The notes under the pieces were generated by a model. That model saw only the letters and a program-made list of their open reading frames with translations, ran no database searches and was not told the origin of the DNA. Source: Chara braunii (lineage: Eukaryota; Streptophyta; Charophyceae; Charales; Characeae). Taken from it: a stretch of DNA of 31,654 bases. The stretch is taken from contig BFEA01000239.1 of the NCBI GenBank assembly GCA_003427395.1, positions 196,611 through 228,264 of the forward strand, given 5' to 3'. The number at the start of each line of letters is the position of its first letter. Within the stretch, counting starts at the first letter, position 1. The position numbers and the translations under genes were made by a program. Positions 1 to 9,389 of this stretch are shown here, piece by piece.

Positions 1-8
1 TCTCTCTC

Positions 9-56
<48 letters not shown>

Positions 57-115
57 CCTCTCTCCCACTCTTTCTCTCTCTCTCCCTCTTCGCCTTGCCC
101 CCTCTCTCCCTTCCC
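1..115. repeat. (CT)n microsatellite and degenerate CT-rich tract
   Basis: An almost pure CT dinucleotide run at the window start grades into a CCCTCT-rich tract. The mirror position at the 5' end of the inverted second copy (24199-24350, read on the minus strand) also carries a long CT run, so the microsatellite may belong to the element end or have seeded there. The array is cut by the window edge. Confidence 0.95.
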
Positions 116-1637
116 CTCACTTGGCATATGACTAACCCTTCTCCCCTCACTTGTTACATTGCCAGGGTGCGAACGGTAAACGAAATCAGACCTCACTTGG
201 TGGAGAAAGAGGGCAAGGGAAGGGTAGCCGGTCCCTTGTGCCACCAAGAAGGCAAAGGAAAGGACGTTTGAAAAAAGTGGGAAAGAGGCGGAATCCGGCA
301 GAAAGTATAGGTTGAAGGGAGGTCAGTTTGACTCAACCATTTCCCCGACTGCATGACTATGAGAAGAGGATGGGCTGATTGAGCAAAGAAAGGGAACAAA
401 GAGCAGCCAAAGAGCATGAAAAAGATAGGCATGTGAGAAGGGCTATGTGTTGACCCCCAACGGGGGATTGTATGGATCTTTGCTTTGTGTGGGATTGTGC
501 AGGTAAAAGATGGCTAGGGATGCCTTGAGCAGGATAGGGCCGGGAGGAACCGGGCGGCAAAATGAAAAGGGAAGAGGGGCAAAGGGGCTACGGGACCCTT
601 AGCACAAATCCAATCTAGGGAAATGACCTTTGCACTTGAGACTTGGAGTGTGAATGAGGGAATAGAGTGCAATCTTGCCAAGGGAAATGTGAAGTTGTGT
701 GTGCATGCAAAAGGCCCCGAAAAGACTAAGGGTTCTGCGTCAATAGGGTTGAAGGAGATGTATGAGACCCGATGGGTGCGTAGAGGTGACGGGGAGGACG
801 GCATCGCCGCACCCCGATGACGCCGTAGGAGCACAATGCTTAGGGAAATGGTGCGCGGCCTAAGGATGACGCTTAGCCTGCGCACAAGAGAAAAGAGACT
901 CAAAGAACCCTTGGACTGCCTGCGTATTGGAAAGAGCAATTGCCTAAGAGCACAACCAAGAATCAATAAAAAAAAAATCAGCGCTGCGGAATGACCAGCG
1001 AGACTACCAACCGACGTTAGGGTTGAGCTACATCCTCAATATCAAAGCTCTCTCACGCGATGACCCACCCCCATCCATCTCAAAGCACTAGGTGGGGGTG
1101 ACCCTGGGACGAATGGCTCGCGCCCTGAGCATGAGCGTGGGCGGGCCGAGCCAACTGGGACCCGCAGTGGGATCGACTAAGGCTTGAAAGTCTACCGGGG
1201 CTTGGCCCTACGAAAATGGTGGAGGTGACGGGCAGGGGTTAAACTGACCCTTGCGATTCCTACGGGGGCGCTCGACGCATCAACGTGTACACAACCCAAG
1301 ATAAGGAAAATGGACTTGTGATTGCTCTTTCCCTTGTGAGAATCAGATTTGAGAGTGGCTGGGCGCATGGCATGGCCAGGCCTGGAGGTATAACATGCAT
1401 GCTATGCACTTGATTAGTCGTTTCCTTGGGAAATGGCTCTAGCCCTCCTTCGTCCGGTGCTGGTGTTCGCCAGTCCGGGGACGCCTTGGGCAAGTCGCAG
1501 GTCGACCCTTCCTCTTCGTGCGAAAGAAGGGCTCCGGTTACCTGGCAGGCGGTTGGTGCTTCGGCTTCGGCCGGGGTCCAATGAAAATCCCGCGGCGGAG
1601 TCATCCGACCGAATGAGTGCCCTTCTCTCCTCGTCTT

Positions 1638-1654
1638 TGAGCCCGACGGGCTCA
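1638..1654 (+). other. Conserved leader hairpin (copy 1)
   Basis: TGAGCCCGACGGGCTCA is a perfect 8-bp inverted repeat around a single central base. The equivalent site in copy 2 (22441-22457) keeps a nearly perfect version. Hairpins in retroelement leaders often serve dimerisation or packaging; that role is only a guess here. Confidence 0.5.
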
Positions 1655-2900
1655 TGCACTTTGCACTTTGAAATGCTTAAAGGAACCAAAATGAACACAA
1701 CGGGTCATAAAGAAGGAACAACCCCACCCTATGAAAGGATAGACAAATGAAGAGAAAGGGAATGGAGGGAGTTGCTAGACTCCAAGGAAAACTAGCTCAC
1801 CTTTGAAGATTCTCACGAGAAGGAACCAACCACTGTGTATGAAAATAGGGGGAGTGACACTCATTGTCCTGAGAGAAAATTGTGAGGCTATGAGTAGGAA
1901 GCGCTGGGTGCACCAAGAGAAAGACACTTGTATTATATGTGTCCCACTTGGGACTTGTGATTTGCATGATGGGATTTGAGCGTCCTGCCTTTCGGAAGGA
2001 AAGGATGGGTCTGCACTGGTCGGTGCGGGTTGCGAAACGTCGCTCTTTTTTGAGGTTGCCGGGTGTTCGTGTGTGGAGGTCAGGCCACCGAGCTGTCGAA
2101 CGGGAGTTTGTCACGCCGGTTGATTACTACCATTCTCGTTCGGGCGGTCACGAGCTTGGCTCGATGATCTTGCCCGGACGGGGTGCGAAACGTCTCCTCA
2201 GGCGGGGCTTAGCCTGTTGGCTGGCGGGGGGAGTACCACTGCATACGGGCAAGGAAGGAACCTCGGAGACGATTAGTAGCTTCTCGTAGCACGGCTCAGG
2301 AAAGGCTGATTCTTGTCGGACCGATAGAAGTGAATGCCTGGACGGCTGACTACTGCTCCTAATGGGGTGCGCAGGGGTAATTCCCGGTACCAACGAGGGT
2401 AGGCAAGAGCGACAAAACGGGATGTGGTATTTTGGGCAAATGGAGAGGGGTAACTCCCTGCGCCGGAGCCGGGGTACCGCGCTCGCGACAGTTGAGCTGC
2501 GCTTGAGGTATGGGATAAAACTCTACCGATAGTACCAACGGAGAGACCATATTGGGAAAAGGCCGGTGAGGAGATGACCGGCCCACATGTGAGATTGCCT
2601 GATTTTTTTGTGTTCTCCCTTTGTAAAGACTGATTAAGCTTGGATTGTTGGACGGGGCCTAATTCTAAGTCTATTCTCTCCTCCCCATCTAAGTCTACAT
2701 GAGTGAGAGATGATCGGAAGGAAGGAGGATAGAGGTCAGCTAGAATGGAACCAAGAGAAAGAATGTGGGGAATGGATGACCGACCGAGGGTATTATGGGA
2801 TGGTGGTACTTAGGAATGGGGAGGTGAATTAGGGAGACCTTGATGAGGGGTCTGAAATAAGTCTCATCTAGGACGAGGGTTGACCTAACCAAAACTCTCT

Positions 2901-2911
2901 TATGAAAACAG
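2901..2911 (+). promoter_or_regulatory. Putative 3' splice site before ORF A
   Basis: A CTCTCTTATGAAAACAG stretch ends 21 bases before the ATG of ORF A. Copy 2 keeps the motif at the same place (AG at 21163-21162). It is one of a series of AG-ending sites placed just upstream of each ORF. Confidence 0.4.
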
Positions 2912-2932
2912 GGGTCGGGTGCTGGAAACAAG

Positions 2933-3745
2933 ATGGTGCGATGGTTGTCTTCCCCGATCTATACCAGCGGCCCGAAAATGCTAGTAGATGTAAGGGATGG
3001 GGTTTCGGTCGTCCTCCCAGACGATGGGACGTGGACGGATCTTGAGCTAGCGTATCAAACCGTAATGCTGGAAGGGGAGGACGCGTTTCTTTGGATAGAG
3101 ACAATATTGGCTAATGTCAGCTTGATTAGGTTGTCGCCGAGTTTAATGGATTTGGAGTTCCGAGGGACAGTGGAAGCCCGAGGGTGGGTCTACTTGTCAC
3201 AAGACAGGGAAAATGCTATGGTCATCGATTTGGCGCTTGGGAATACGCCGGACGAATTGTTTAGGAAGGCAGAAGCGGAGGTTGTATGGGCTGCGTGTCA
3301 GCGAAGGGAAATGGAAATGGAAAGGGTAGATATGCGGGTGGAACTTGGGGATAGGGGAAGCGTGAGGCGACCCGTCAGAACCATGCGATGTGTGCTGCCT
3401 CCCTTTTTGGTGGATGCGGTCTTCGGAACCTGGAGCAGGCTAGTACGGACATGTCAGTTCATGACGACCCTCGGACTGTACCAGTGCGCTAGGCAAGACT
3501 TCTTTCGATTGTCGGTGGAAATGGGGCTGTTTGAAGGGAATTGGGCAGAGGAGCTGGCTGAGATGCTAAACTGCCTTAGCGTAGTCAATGTCTTTGTCCC
3601 TAGCTCCGTGCATTGGGGGATAGTCTACTGAAATTTGGCAATAGGGGAGACATTCCTGGAAGGGGTGAGGGAGTTGTTCTACAACGAAGAGGACGACTTC
3701 AGTGATGAGGACGAAGATGATGAGATAGAGGACTGAGACTTCTAA
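2933..3745 (+). pseudogene. Accessory ORF A, copy 1 (unknown protein family)
   Basis: I do not recognise the family. The frame from ATG 2933 to TAA 3743 is 271 codons, exactly the length of the homologue in copy 2 (20326-21138). In-frame TGA codons sit at 3629 and 3734, where copy 2 has AGG and TGG. The protein begins MVRWLSSPIY. It has a central block G-T-V-E-A-R-G-W-V-Y-L-S-Q-D, then an arginine-rich P-V-R-T-M-R-C-V-L-P-P-F segment, a C-terminal block S-V-E-M-G-L-F-E-G-N-W, and an acidic tail after the first stop. No signal peptide or membrane segment is evident. The same blocks recur in ORFs B, C and D, so the four are tandem paralogues. It lies between the leader and B, ahead of gag. A role as accessory or structural protein of the element is inference only. 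Confidence 0.65.
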
Positions 3746-3781
3746 GGAGGGTGACTTACGTAGGGGGAACGGGTGGCCTGG

Positions 3782-3791
3782 TATTGTGCAG
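3782..3791 (+). promoter_or_regulatory. Putative 3' splice site before ORF B
   Basis: GGTATTGTGCAG ends 11 bases before the ATG at 3803. Copy 2 has CGCTGTGCAG at the same place (AG at 20282-20281), so the motif is conserved between the two copies. Confidence 0.45.
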
Positions 3792-3802
3792 GAAGGGAAA
3801 AG

Positions 3803-4558
3803 ATGACTAGAGAGGAAATGATGATGGAATACACCTTCAAGGGATGGGAACCAAGGCGACTCAAGGGAGGGATAGAAATGCCTAAACCGACAGAAAACGA
3901 GTGGAGGGGAACCACGTGCGACTAGGTTGGGTTTGAGGTTGCCTCGGGGTTATCATATGTATGGATAGAGCGGATCTGGAACCTGATAAGGGAAGAGGAA
4001 GGCTGGGATGAGATAGCAGAAGGCAGTGTGGAATCGGTCGGGACGGTCGTTCTTTCCGAAGACGGGTGGCGCCTATTTTGCACTATGTTAGCAATGGGAC
4101 AGGATCCAATGTGGCTTCTATGGGATGCAGAGGCGCGAACCCGAAAAGAAGGCAATAGGTTCGCCAACGAGGGATGGGATGAAGTTAGTAGCAGAGTTGT
4201 GATGGGGGGATGGAAGGAACTCAAGCCTCCCAGCCTACGAACAACGGCGTGGGTGCCCGAGTTCGTGGCCAATTGGTTTAGGGGTTTCAAGCACATCATA
4301 GACGTGGCCGACTCCATGAAAGAAGTACACACAGAGTGTGCCTGGCTGACTGAGGAATTCTATAGGATCTCGTTAAAATATGGGCCCTTCTACGGAGATA
4401 AAGTCGGGGAAGTCCTCACCGTTCGGAGGATAGGCAAGTATGACCGCCTAGAGGTAGACGCGAAGGCTTGGGACGCCATAGTTAGCCGGGAGGCGGCGGC
4501 GGCTCCATCCTACGTGGATGATGTTTTTAAACTGTTTGAGGTACTGTGGTTCGATTAA
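3803..4558 (+). pseudogene. Accessory ORF B, copy 1 (paralogue of A, C, D)
   Basis: This is a 252-codon frame starting MTREEMMMEY and ending LFEVLWFD before TAA. It is broken by a single TAG at 3923, where copy 2 reads TGG. The start is supported by copy 2, which begins with the same M-T-R-E at 20270. Family blocks are G-S-V-E-S-V-G-T-V-V-L-S-E-D-G-W, then L-R-T-T-A-W-V-P-E-F, then L-K-Y-G-P-F-Y-G-D, and a C-terminal V-F-K-L-F-E. They occur in the same order and at similar spacing as in A, C and D. I know of no enzyme motif that fits. B follows A by 57 bases and precedes the remnant of C. Confidence 0.65.
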
Positions 4559-4652
4559 AGGGACCAGGAAATCGAACGCCGCAGGAAGGTCGGAGTATGG
4601 AGGACGCATGTAAACTAGGGTGTAACATAAGAAAAGGGGGGGCATGTACGAT

Positions 4653-4662
4653 AGCTTAGCAG
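4653..4662 (+). promoter_or_regulatory. Putative 3' splice site before ORF C remnant
   Basis: GCTTAGCAG corresponds to GTTTAGCAG before ORF C in copy 2 (AG at 19417-19416). Confidence 0.35.
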
Positions 4663-4712
4663 GTCATGCGAGGGGATTGAAACAGGGGAAGGTGTCCGGC
4701 CATTGTGGGCAT
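4663..4712 (+). pseudogene. ORF C remnant in copy 1 (internal deletion)
   Basis: The stretch aligns with the 5' part of ORF C of copy 2: the frame reads ...TGEGVRPLWA against TGRGVRLSWA. After about 4712 the match jumps to sequence that in copy 2 lies at the 3' end of ORF C (a GGGCATAA block near 4748, and ACAGTTGCTGAA-like sequence near 4783). About 0.9 kb, nearly all of ORF C, is therefore missing here. The alternative, that C was gained in copy 2, is less likely because the upstream acceptor and first codons are retained. Confidence 0.55.
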
Positions 4713-4806
4713 AGATGTGGGACGCCTGACAGAAAAGAGGAAAGGGGGGCATAAGCGGGAAAGGAAACAGTAGGAAGATGGGCAGTTGCTGAAGGACGGA
4801 CCGTAA

Positions 4807-4830
4807 TTTTTTTTTATGTGAACTATGCAG
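4807..4830 (+). promoter_or_regulatory. Putative polypyrimidine tract and 3' splice site before ORF D
   Basis: A run of T residues is followed by ACTATGCAG, with AG at 4829-4830. Copy 2 has GGCTATGCAG (AG at 18417-18416). If used, splicing would remove the ATG inside the motif and make ATG 4849 the first start. Confidence 0.45.
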
Positions 4831-4848
4831 GAAATTACCAAAATAGCA

Positions 4849-5622
4849 ATGGCGGCAAGACGTGTGCGGACGGAACGCCAACCCCGGTACCCCGGACCGC
4901 CCTGGAATAACGGCAGGAGATGGGAAGTGTCCCTTCCGCCAAATTCCAACTTTCGGGGATTCGATGTGGAATTGCGGGCCGTGACTCTAGGGAGAGACAT
5001 CGCCTTCATGTTGGTGGAATGTCGATGGAGGGGGATGAAACTCAACCGGGGAACTGGGATGACCTGTTTTCCAATTTAGAGGTAACTGGGGTCCTGTACA
5101 TACCCGAGACTGGCTGGCACTTGCTGGGGATAGGAATAACGCAAGGCCACGAACTGGCTCCAGTCTTTCAGAGGGCGGCCCGGGTGTTGACGTGGATAGG
5201 ACAATCAATCAGGGGTAGAAGAAACGTGGACTTACCAAGGTGGAAATGGGAGGTTGGAGGGAATTCAGGGCACCGACCACACCGCTGAGGTGCCAGGTCC
5301 CCCGATTTATGATAGACCTCATCTTTGGGAGCCTCGCAAGGGCGCAGGAGCTGGTAGACTCGGCAATAATCTGGGTAGACCACTTCCCCTATCAGACCAT
5401 CGGGATGTTCTATGACGTTGTTGTGGAACATGGGCCGTTCTGGGGAAACAGGGCCCATGAATTACTGGAAGTTATCCATATCCTGATATTTGGGTTGCCA
5501 CGGCTACCCTGGGCGGAATACGAACATATAATCCAGAGGGAAATCGAGATAGGAGAGAGTGGCTCAACTATTCGAGGAGCCAACCGAACTGGAAGGGCCA
5601 CGAGAGCGAGAACGGAACTAGC
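4849..5622 (+). pseudogene. Accessory ORF D, copy 1 (paralogue of A, B, C)
   Basis: The protein starts MAARRVRTER at ATG 4849, a start shared with copy 2 (18398). Two one-base deletions, near 5060 and near 5240, split it into three frames; both are visible by alignment to copy 2. Family blocks are L-E-V-T-G-V-L-Y-I-P-E-T-G-W, then P-L-R-C-Q-V-P-R-F with L-I-F-G, then V-E-H-G-P-F-W-G-N-R-A. In the frame aligned to copy 2 it should end at the TAG near 5620. A further small deletion near 5570 removes part of the C-terminal L-A-G-V-A-Q-L-F-E segment seen in copy 2. The last frame stays open to 5692, but that tail is probably out of register. It is the last accessory ORF before gag. Confidence 0.6.
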
Positions 5623-5692
5623 GTCCGGGGGCGGGCCAATAGGGCAAATCAAGTATAGTCCGCTACGTACAGGGGCTCACCGATGGAAATAA

Positions 5693-6069
5693 GGAAGGAC
5701 CTCGAACCCGGACGATAAAAAATCGCTAGAGAATAAAGGGGGGAGGGTAGACTCCTAATGGTTGCCATGACCCTGGCGGGCGAAAAGGGGAATACTGCTC
5801 GGGAAACTTTCCCTAGCAGGATGCCTAACCAGGACTCCTACGCGTCGGCGCGACGGAACAGGGGCACTCTAAACGAGCCTGTGATAAAGGGAACTAAGTC
5901 ACGTCTCTTAGCTCGGTAGGGCGGCAGGGCCAGTCGCGGCTCCTTCTTAGAGAAGCAATCGGGAAACGGAAATGGGAGAAGGCTACTATCCGAATAAAGA
6001 TAAGCCAACGAAGCCGGAACCTATGAAACCTAAATGCCTCGCGCTGCGTGTGTCCTGGGGAATCCTTTG
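5693..6069 (+). other. Spacer between ORF D and gag
   Basis: No gene is apparent. The second half (about 5840-6060) is alignable with copy 2 (16930-17170), including a CACTCTAAACGAGC stretch. Copy 2 has about 300 extra bases in its spacer. Confidence 0.5.
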
Positions 6070-6070
6070 G

Positions 6071-6079
6071 TTTATGCAG
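6071..6079 (+). promoter_or_regulatory. Putative 3' splice site before gag
   Basis: GGTTTATGCAG ends 11 bases before the gag ATG at 6091. In copy 2 a small deletion has removed this AG together with the gag start. Confidence 0.4.
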
Positions 6080-6090
6080 AACTAGACAAA

Positions 6091-7985
6091 ATGGCAACGG
6101 AGGATGAGACAGATAATCGTAGGAGCGAAGGAGGACCAAGCTTAGGAGGTAGTGCCGTGCAGAGCGAAGAGGGTCAGAAAGACAGAGAATCAATAAATCC
6201 AGATGGTACCGAAGGGAACCGGAAGAAAATCTCCTCAGGGGAAAGCTCTGGGAAAGCCGGGGAAAGCAGCCAAGGGACTCAGGAGACCAAGGAGGGCAGA
6301 AATAAGGATAGGACAAGCCCCCGGAATTCAGAGGGAGCTGTGTCAAAGAAAGTGAGGGTTACGGATGCGAGGCGCAAACTAGCGGAGATAAAAAAAAGGA
6401 CCGCGGAGTACAAGGCAAGATTGATTGAGGAAATGATGACTGGGAACAAAGAAGGCCCTCTGCAGGAAGAACCGCGGGACGAACGGAAAACCGGCCGAGG
6501 CGGAATTGGGCAAGGGGATAAGGGTAGTGATCGTGGGGGAACACCGAGCAAAAGAAGGAAGGAGAGAGAGAACTGCCCAGGGATGGAGGTAGAGAAAGCT
6601 ACGAACCCACCAGCCATAGATAGTAGGGCTAGCCGTCTGCCGACCACGCCAGCGGTAACGCGAGGATGAGAAGGACTCTGGAGTCTTAGGGAAAAGGTGT
6701 TGGGATGGTTCGACCCGGAAGGAACCGCAAAGACTAGAGAGGGACAGAAGGTCGGCAAGGAAGGACAGAATACCAGTATGGCGGGCGAGGCTAGTAGCTC
6801 CGAAGGCGGCCTTAGGAAGATAGTATCGTCCCTCGCTCGAGCACTGAACAAAAATCAAGGCTACCTAGCGGACGCTAAGAAAAAGTTGACATTTGACGGG
6901 GCGAACATCACGTAATTCTTAATAGATTACGAGAATCTGGCCGCGTTGTTGAAATGGACCGAAGAAGAAAAGATGGACCACCTGGGGCAGCATGTGTCTT
7001 TGAGTTTGGGGCGGGACATAATGGCCATCGTAGCCGCGAGTTGATCCTGGAAGGAAAGTCGGGATGTGATGATGAGGAAATACCTGGCAGCGGAGAAAAT
7101 GGCTACGGAGACCGATTTAGCGGCAGCTCAGAGGAAGAACTTCGCAACGTACAATGACTTCCTACGGGAGTTTACTCTGGTAGCACTAAGGATCCCCAGG
7201 GTCACGGACCGGATAATGAGCAAATGCTTCCTCAGGCAATTCTCCGAGTTCGGCAAAGACAAGATTCTGCCGGCTTACCAACAGACGAGCAAGTTTGTAA
7301 ACACCAGGGATGTTGATTTTACCACAGTAACGAATCTGGTCGAGAAGACAGTAGTGACCGAGACATTGGCCTTGCTTAAGGAAAGGGAGGTCATATATCT
7401 GGCTGGTAGGACATGCGACAAGGTAAAAAAAGGGATTGAAAGTCTACATGAACGGGTGCACGGAGTCGACAACAAGATTGAAAGGGTGGAAAACTCGCTA
7501 CTGGTTATGCAAGCGCAAGTATCCCGACCCGCCCTCCCTCCCCAGGAAGCCGTAGTTCTGCCAAGAGTAGCCAATCGAGGATTCGGACAGAGAGATCCCG
7601 CTAATGAGCAATGCAAGTACTGCACCGTGGTGGGGCATTTTGTGCGCGCATATCCAAAACTCAACCATGATATATTAAAAAGGAGATGTACCAGGTCATT
7701 AAAGGGAGAGATATTCGGACCGCAGGGAGAACGGGTGAATTGGAACTCGCCAGGGGGGATGTGGCAAGCCATTATCATGCTCAATGGACTAGAGATAGCG
7801 GCCGTAGAGGCTGAGCCGGTGGTCGATATCATCTGGGATCAACTTCGGGGCCGCGGGCCGCAGGTCAACTTTATTCTGGAAAACGACGAACGTGATAGGG
7901 TGAACGCGACTACTCGGCTAGGGACGCCTGGGAGAAGGATTATCCATGACACCGTGATGGAAGCTCCGTACCCCAGGCAGAGCCC
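6091..7985 (+). pseudogene. gag: gag (capsid/nucleocapsid precursor), copy 1
   Basis: One continuous reading frame starts MATEDETDNR at 6091 and is broken by TGA 6667, TAA 6913 and TGA 7042. The N-terminal third is charged and low in complexity, with K/R-rich segments (S-K-R-R-K-E-R near residues 170-175). The capsid-like part begins around L-T-F-D-G-A-N-I-T and runs through helical L-I-D-Y-E-N-L-A-A-L-L and Q-R-K-N-F-A-T-Y-N-D-F-L. A nucleocapsid zinc knuckle C-x2-C-x4-H-x4-C is visible at 7612-7653, but the last position is TAT (Tyr) instead of Cys. A frame slip near 7975-7985 leads into the protease frame; the alternative gag end at TAA 8089 is out of register. The product would assemble the virus-like particle and bind element RNA. 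As it stands it is dead. Confidence 0.8.
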
Positions 7986-8999
7986 GAGGCTGGGGAACCA
8001 GAGAAAGTCTATGGGAAGCCTAGGGAAGAGGAGCCTACAGACAAAGTTACCACTGCTAAAAAGAAGTTTAGGTATCAAATCCCGATCTTAACCATGCTTG
8101 AGATTTATGACACCCTTAGCAAATTACTAGGAACCATGGTATCGGTGTCGTTTCAGACCATGCTGCAGGCCAGCCCTAGGTTGCTCAAAGGGCTTAGACA
8201 ACTGTTGACTCGACAGCGAGTAGAGATAGACGAAAACCCCGAATCACCGGAAGGGGAAGGGGAGGAGGAAGCTTCGCAAGAAGTCGCTAACCTTCAGAGG
8301 AGTCGCGGGGATTTGGAGGATCTCGAGAAAGCCTTTGCGGAAATCCGCCTGAGCTTGCCTGACCGAGAAGGTGGCGAGGTCATGAGGGCACCTCCCGTGA
8401 CAAAGCTCAGGTTCCATGCGCTACCCGTAGGAAAGTTGAAAATCCAGATCGCGACTCATCATACCGATGCATTAGTAGACGGGGTAGCGGAAATCACTCT
8501 CTTAAGGAGGGATTTCACAACAATCACGGGCTGTACGGTAAATAAGGAAGTAACAGGGAGCATCCGGGGAGCCGGTGGGGAAATTCCGTTCGCTGGGTAT
8601 GTCACGAAATGCGCAGTCAAGGCAGGAATCAGGGAGTCGATCTGGTCGTTTCAGCGGATGACTGTAATGGAGGAAATGGACCACGACATAATCCTCGGGA
8701 GACCATGGTGTGCAAACGTAGAAATGATAGGCATGCACTTGCACGATGGCACGTACATGGTAGACATAGAGGACCTAGTGACCGGCCGGGGCGAGCTCCT
8801 CCGACTCCTTGGGACGGGAGGAGACCCTCCGAAAGGGAAGTTAGCAACATGGTCACCATCATTCGAAGATAGCACGCGGAAGGGGGCTTTTGCGCGGATG
8901 GAGGGCATGAGAGAAATGGTAGAAATCATGATCGAGGAAGCGTTCAACAAGAAGGAATGGATCAAGATGGGCCTGCCCCAGAAGAAGAGAAGGCAATAA
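7986..8999 (+). pseudogene. pro: Retropepsin-like protease domain (pro)
   Basis: The frame is open from about 7986 through ATG 8094 to TAA 8997. The reading K-K-K-F-R-Y-Q-I-P-I-L-T upstream of that ATG looks coding, so gag and pro were probably one polyprotein and ATG 8094 is not a true start. The retropepsin core is seen as A-L-V-D-G-V-A-E-I-T-L-L (Asp codon 8478-8480), with the distal I-I-L-G-R-P-W block. The canonical D-T/S-G is D-G-V here, so the catalytic triad is broken although the Asp remains. Family knowledge: this aspartic protease cleaves the Gag-Pol polyprotein. An N-terminal acidic segment (E-G-E-G-E-E-E) separates it from gag. Confidence 0.75.
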
Positions 9000-9018
9000 G
9001 AACGAAGTTTTAGGTGTT

Positions 9019-9389
9019 ATGGTGGCGGAAAGGGAATCAGAAGTCGAACTCGGAGCCAACCTGCCCAAGCGGAAAGAAGTGCGCATGGATGTGCCAGAAG
9101 TCGCACTCGTGATTCCCGATTTGTTACAGCTCATCAAGGCCATCAAATACCACAATGTAGAAGTGGACTCGGCGGCATTGGCCAAATTCGAAGGAGAAGT
9201 GCAAAAGGGATATTGTCTGAATGGAAAATTAGTCAGTATTCAACCACGAATCGTAGAGGTGACGAGGATAATCCTGACCGTTCATTTTTTAGGAGAAAGA
9301 TCCCGGAAGGAAGTGTTCGAAAGTACAAGCCGGTAGGGAAGAAAGCAAAACCGGTCTCGATCCTGCTAGAGACATAAAAGGAAAAGGCT
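9019..9389 (+). pseudogene. pol linker between protease and RT
   Basis: Frame 9019-9336 (MVAERESEVE onward) continues, after a slip near 9318, into K-Y-K-P-V-G-K-K-A-K-P-V-S-I-L-L-E-T and an in-frame TAA at 9375. From there it runs straight into the RT frame. No enzymatic motif is visible. Such a connecting segment between PR and RT is usual in Ty3/Gypsy polyproteins. Confidence 0.55.

Larger units (their letters stand above)
121..2932 (+). other. Non-coding 5' leader of copy 1
   Basis: No convincing gene is present; the short open frames here change from copy to copy. The region is recognisably similar along most of its length to 21139-24075 on the minus strand. Well-preserved blocks lie around 1080-1260, 1395-1410, 1500-1660, 1925-2010 and 2440-2720. 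It may contain a 5' LTR plus untranslated leader, but I could not find a matching copy downstream of the 3' ORF. Several perfect or near-perfect short palindromes occur, including 1638-1654. Confidence 0.6.

Noticed and set aside
6279-6858. Minus-strand frames of 159-190 residues
   Set aside because: Antisense to gag; no recognisable content.
8094-8096. ATG 8094 as the protease start
   Set aside because: The same frame upstream to about 7986 reads as coding and joins gag through a frame slip, so a separate start is unlikely.
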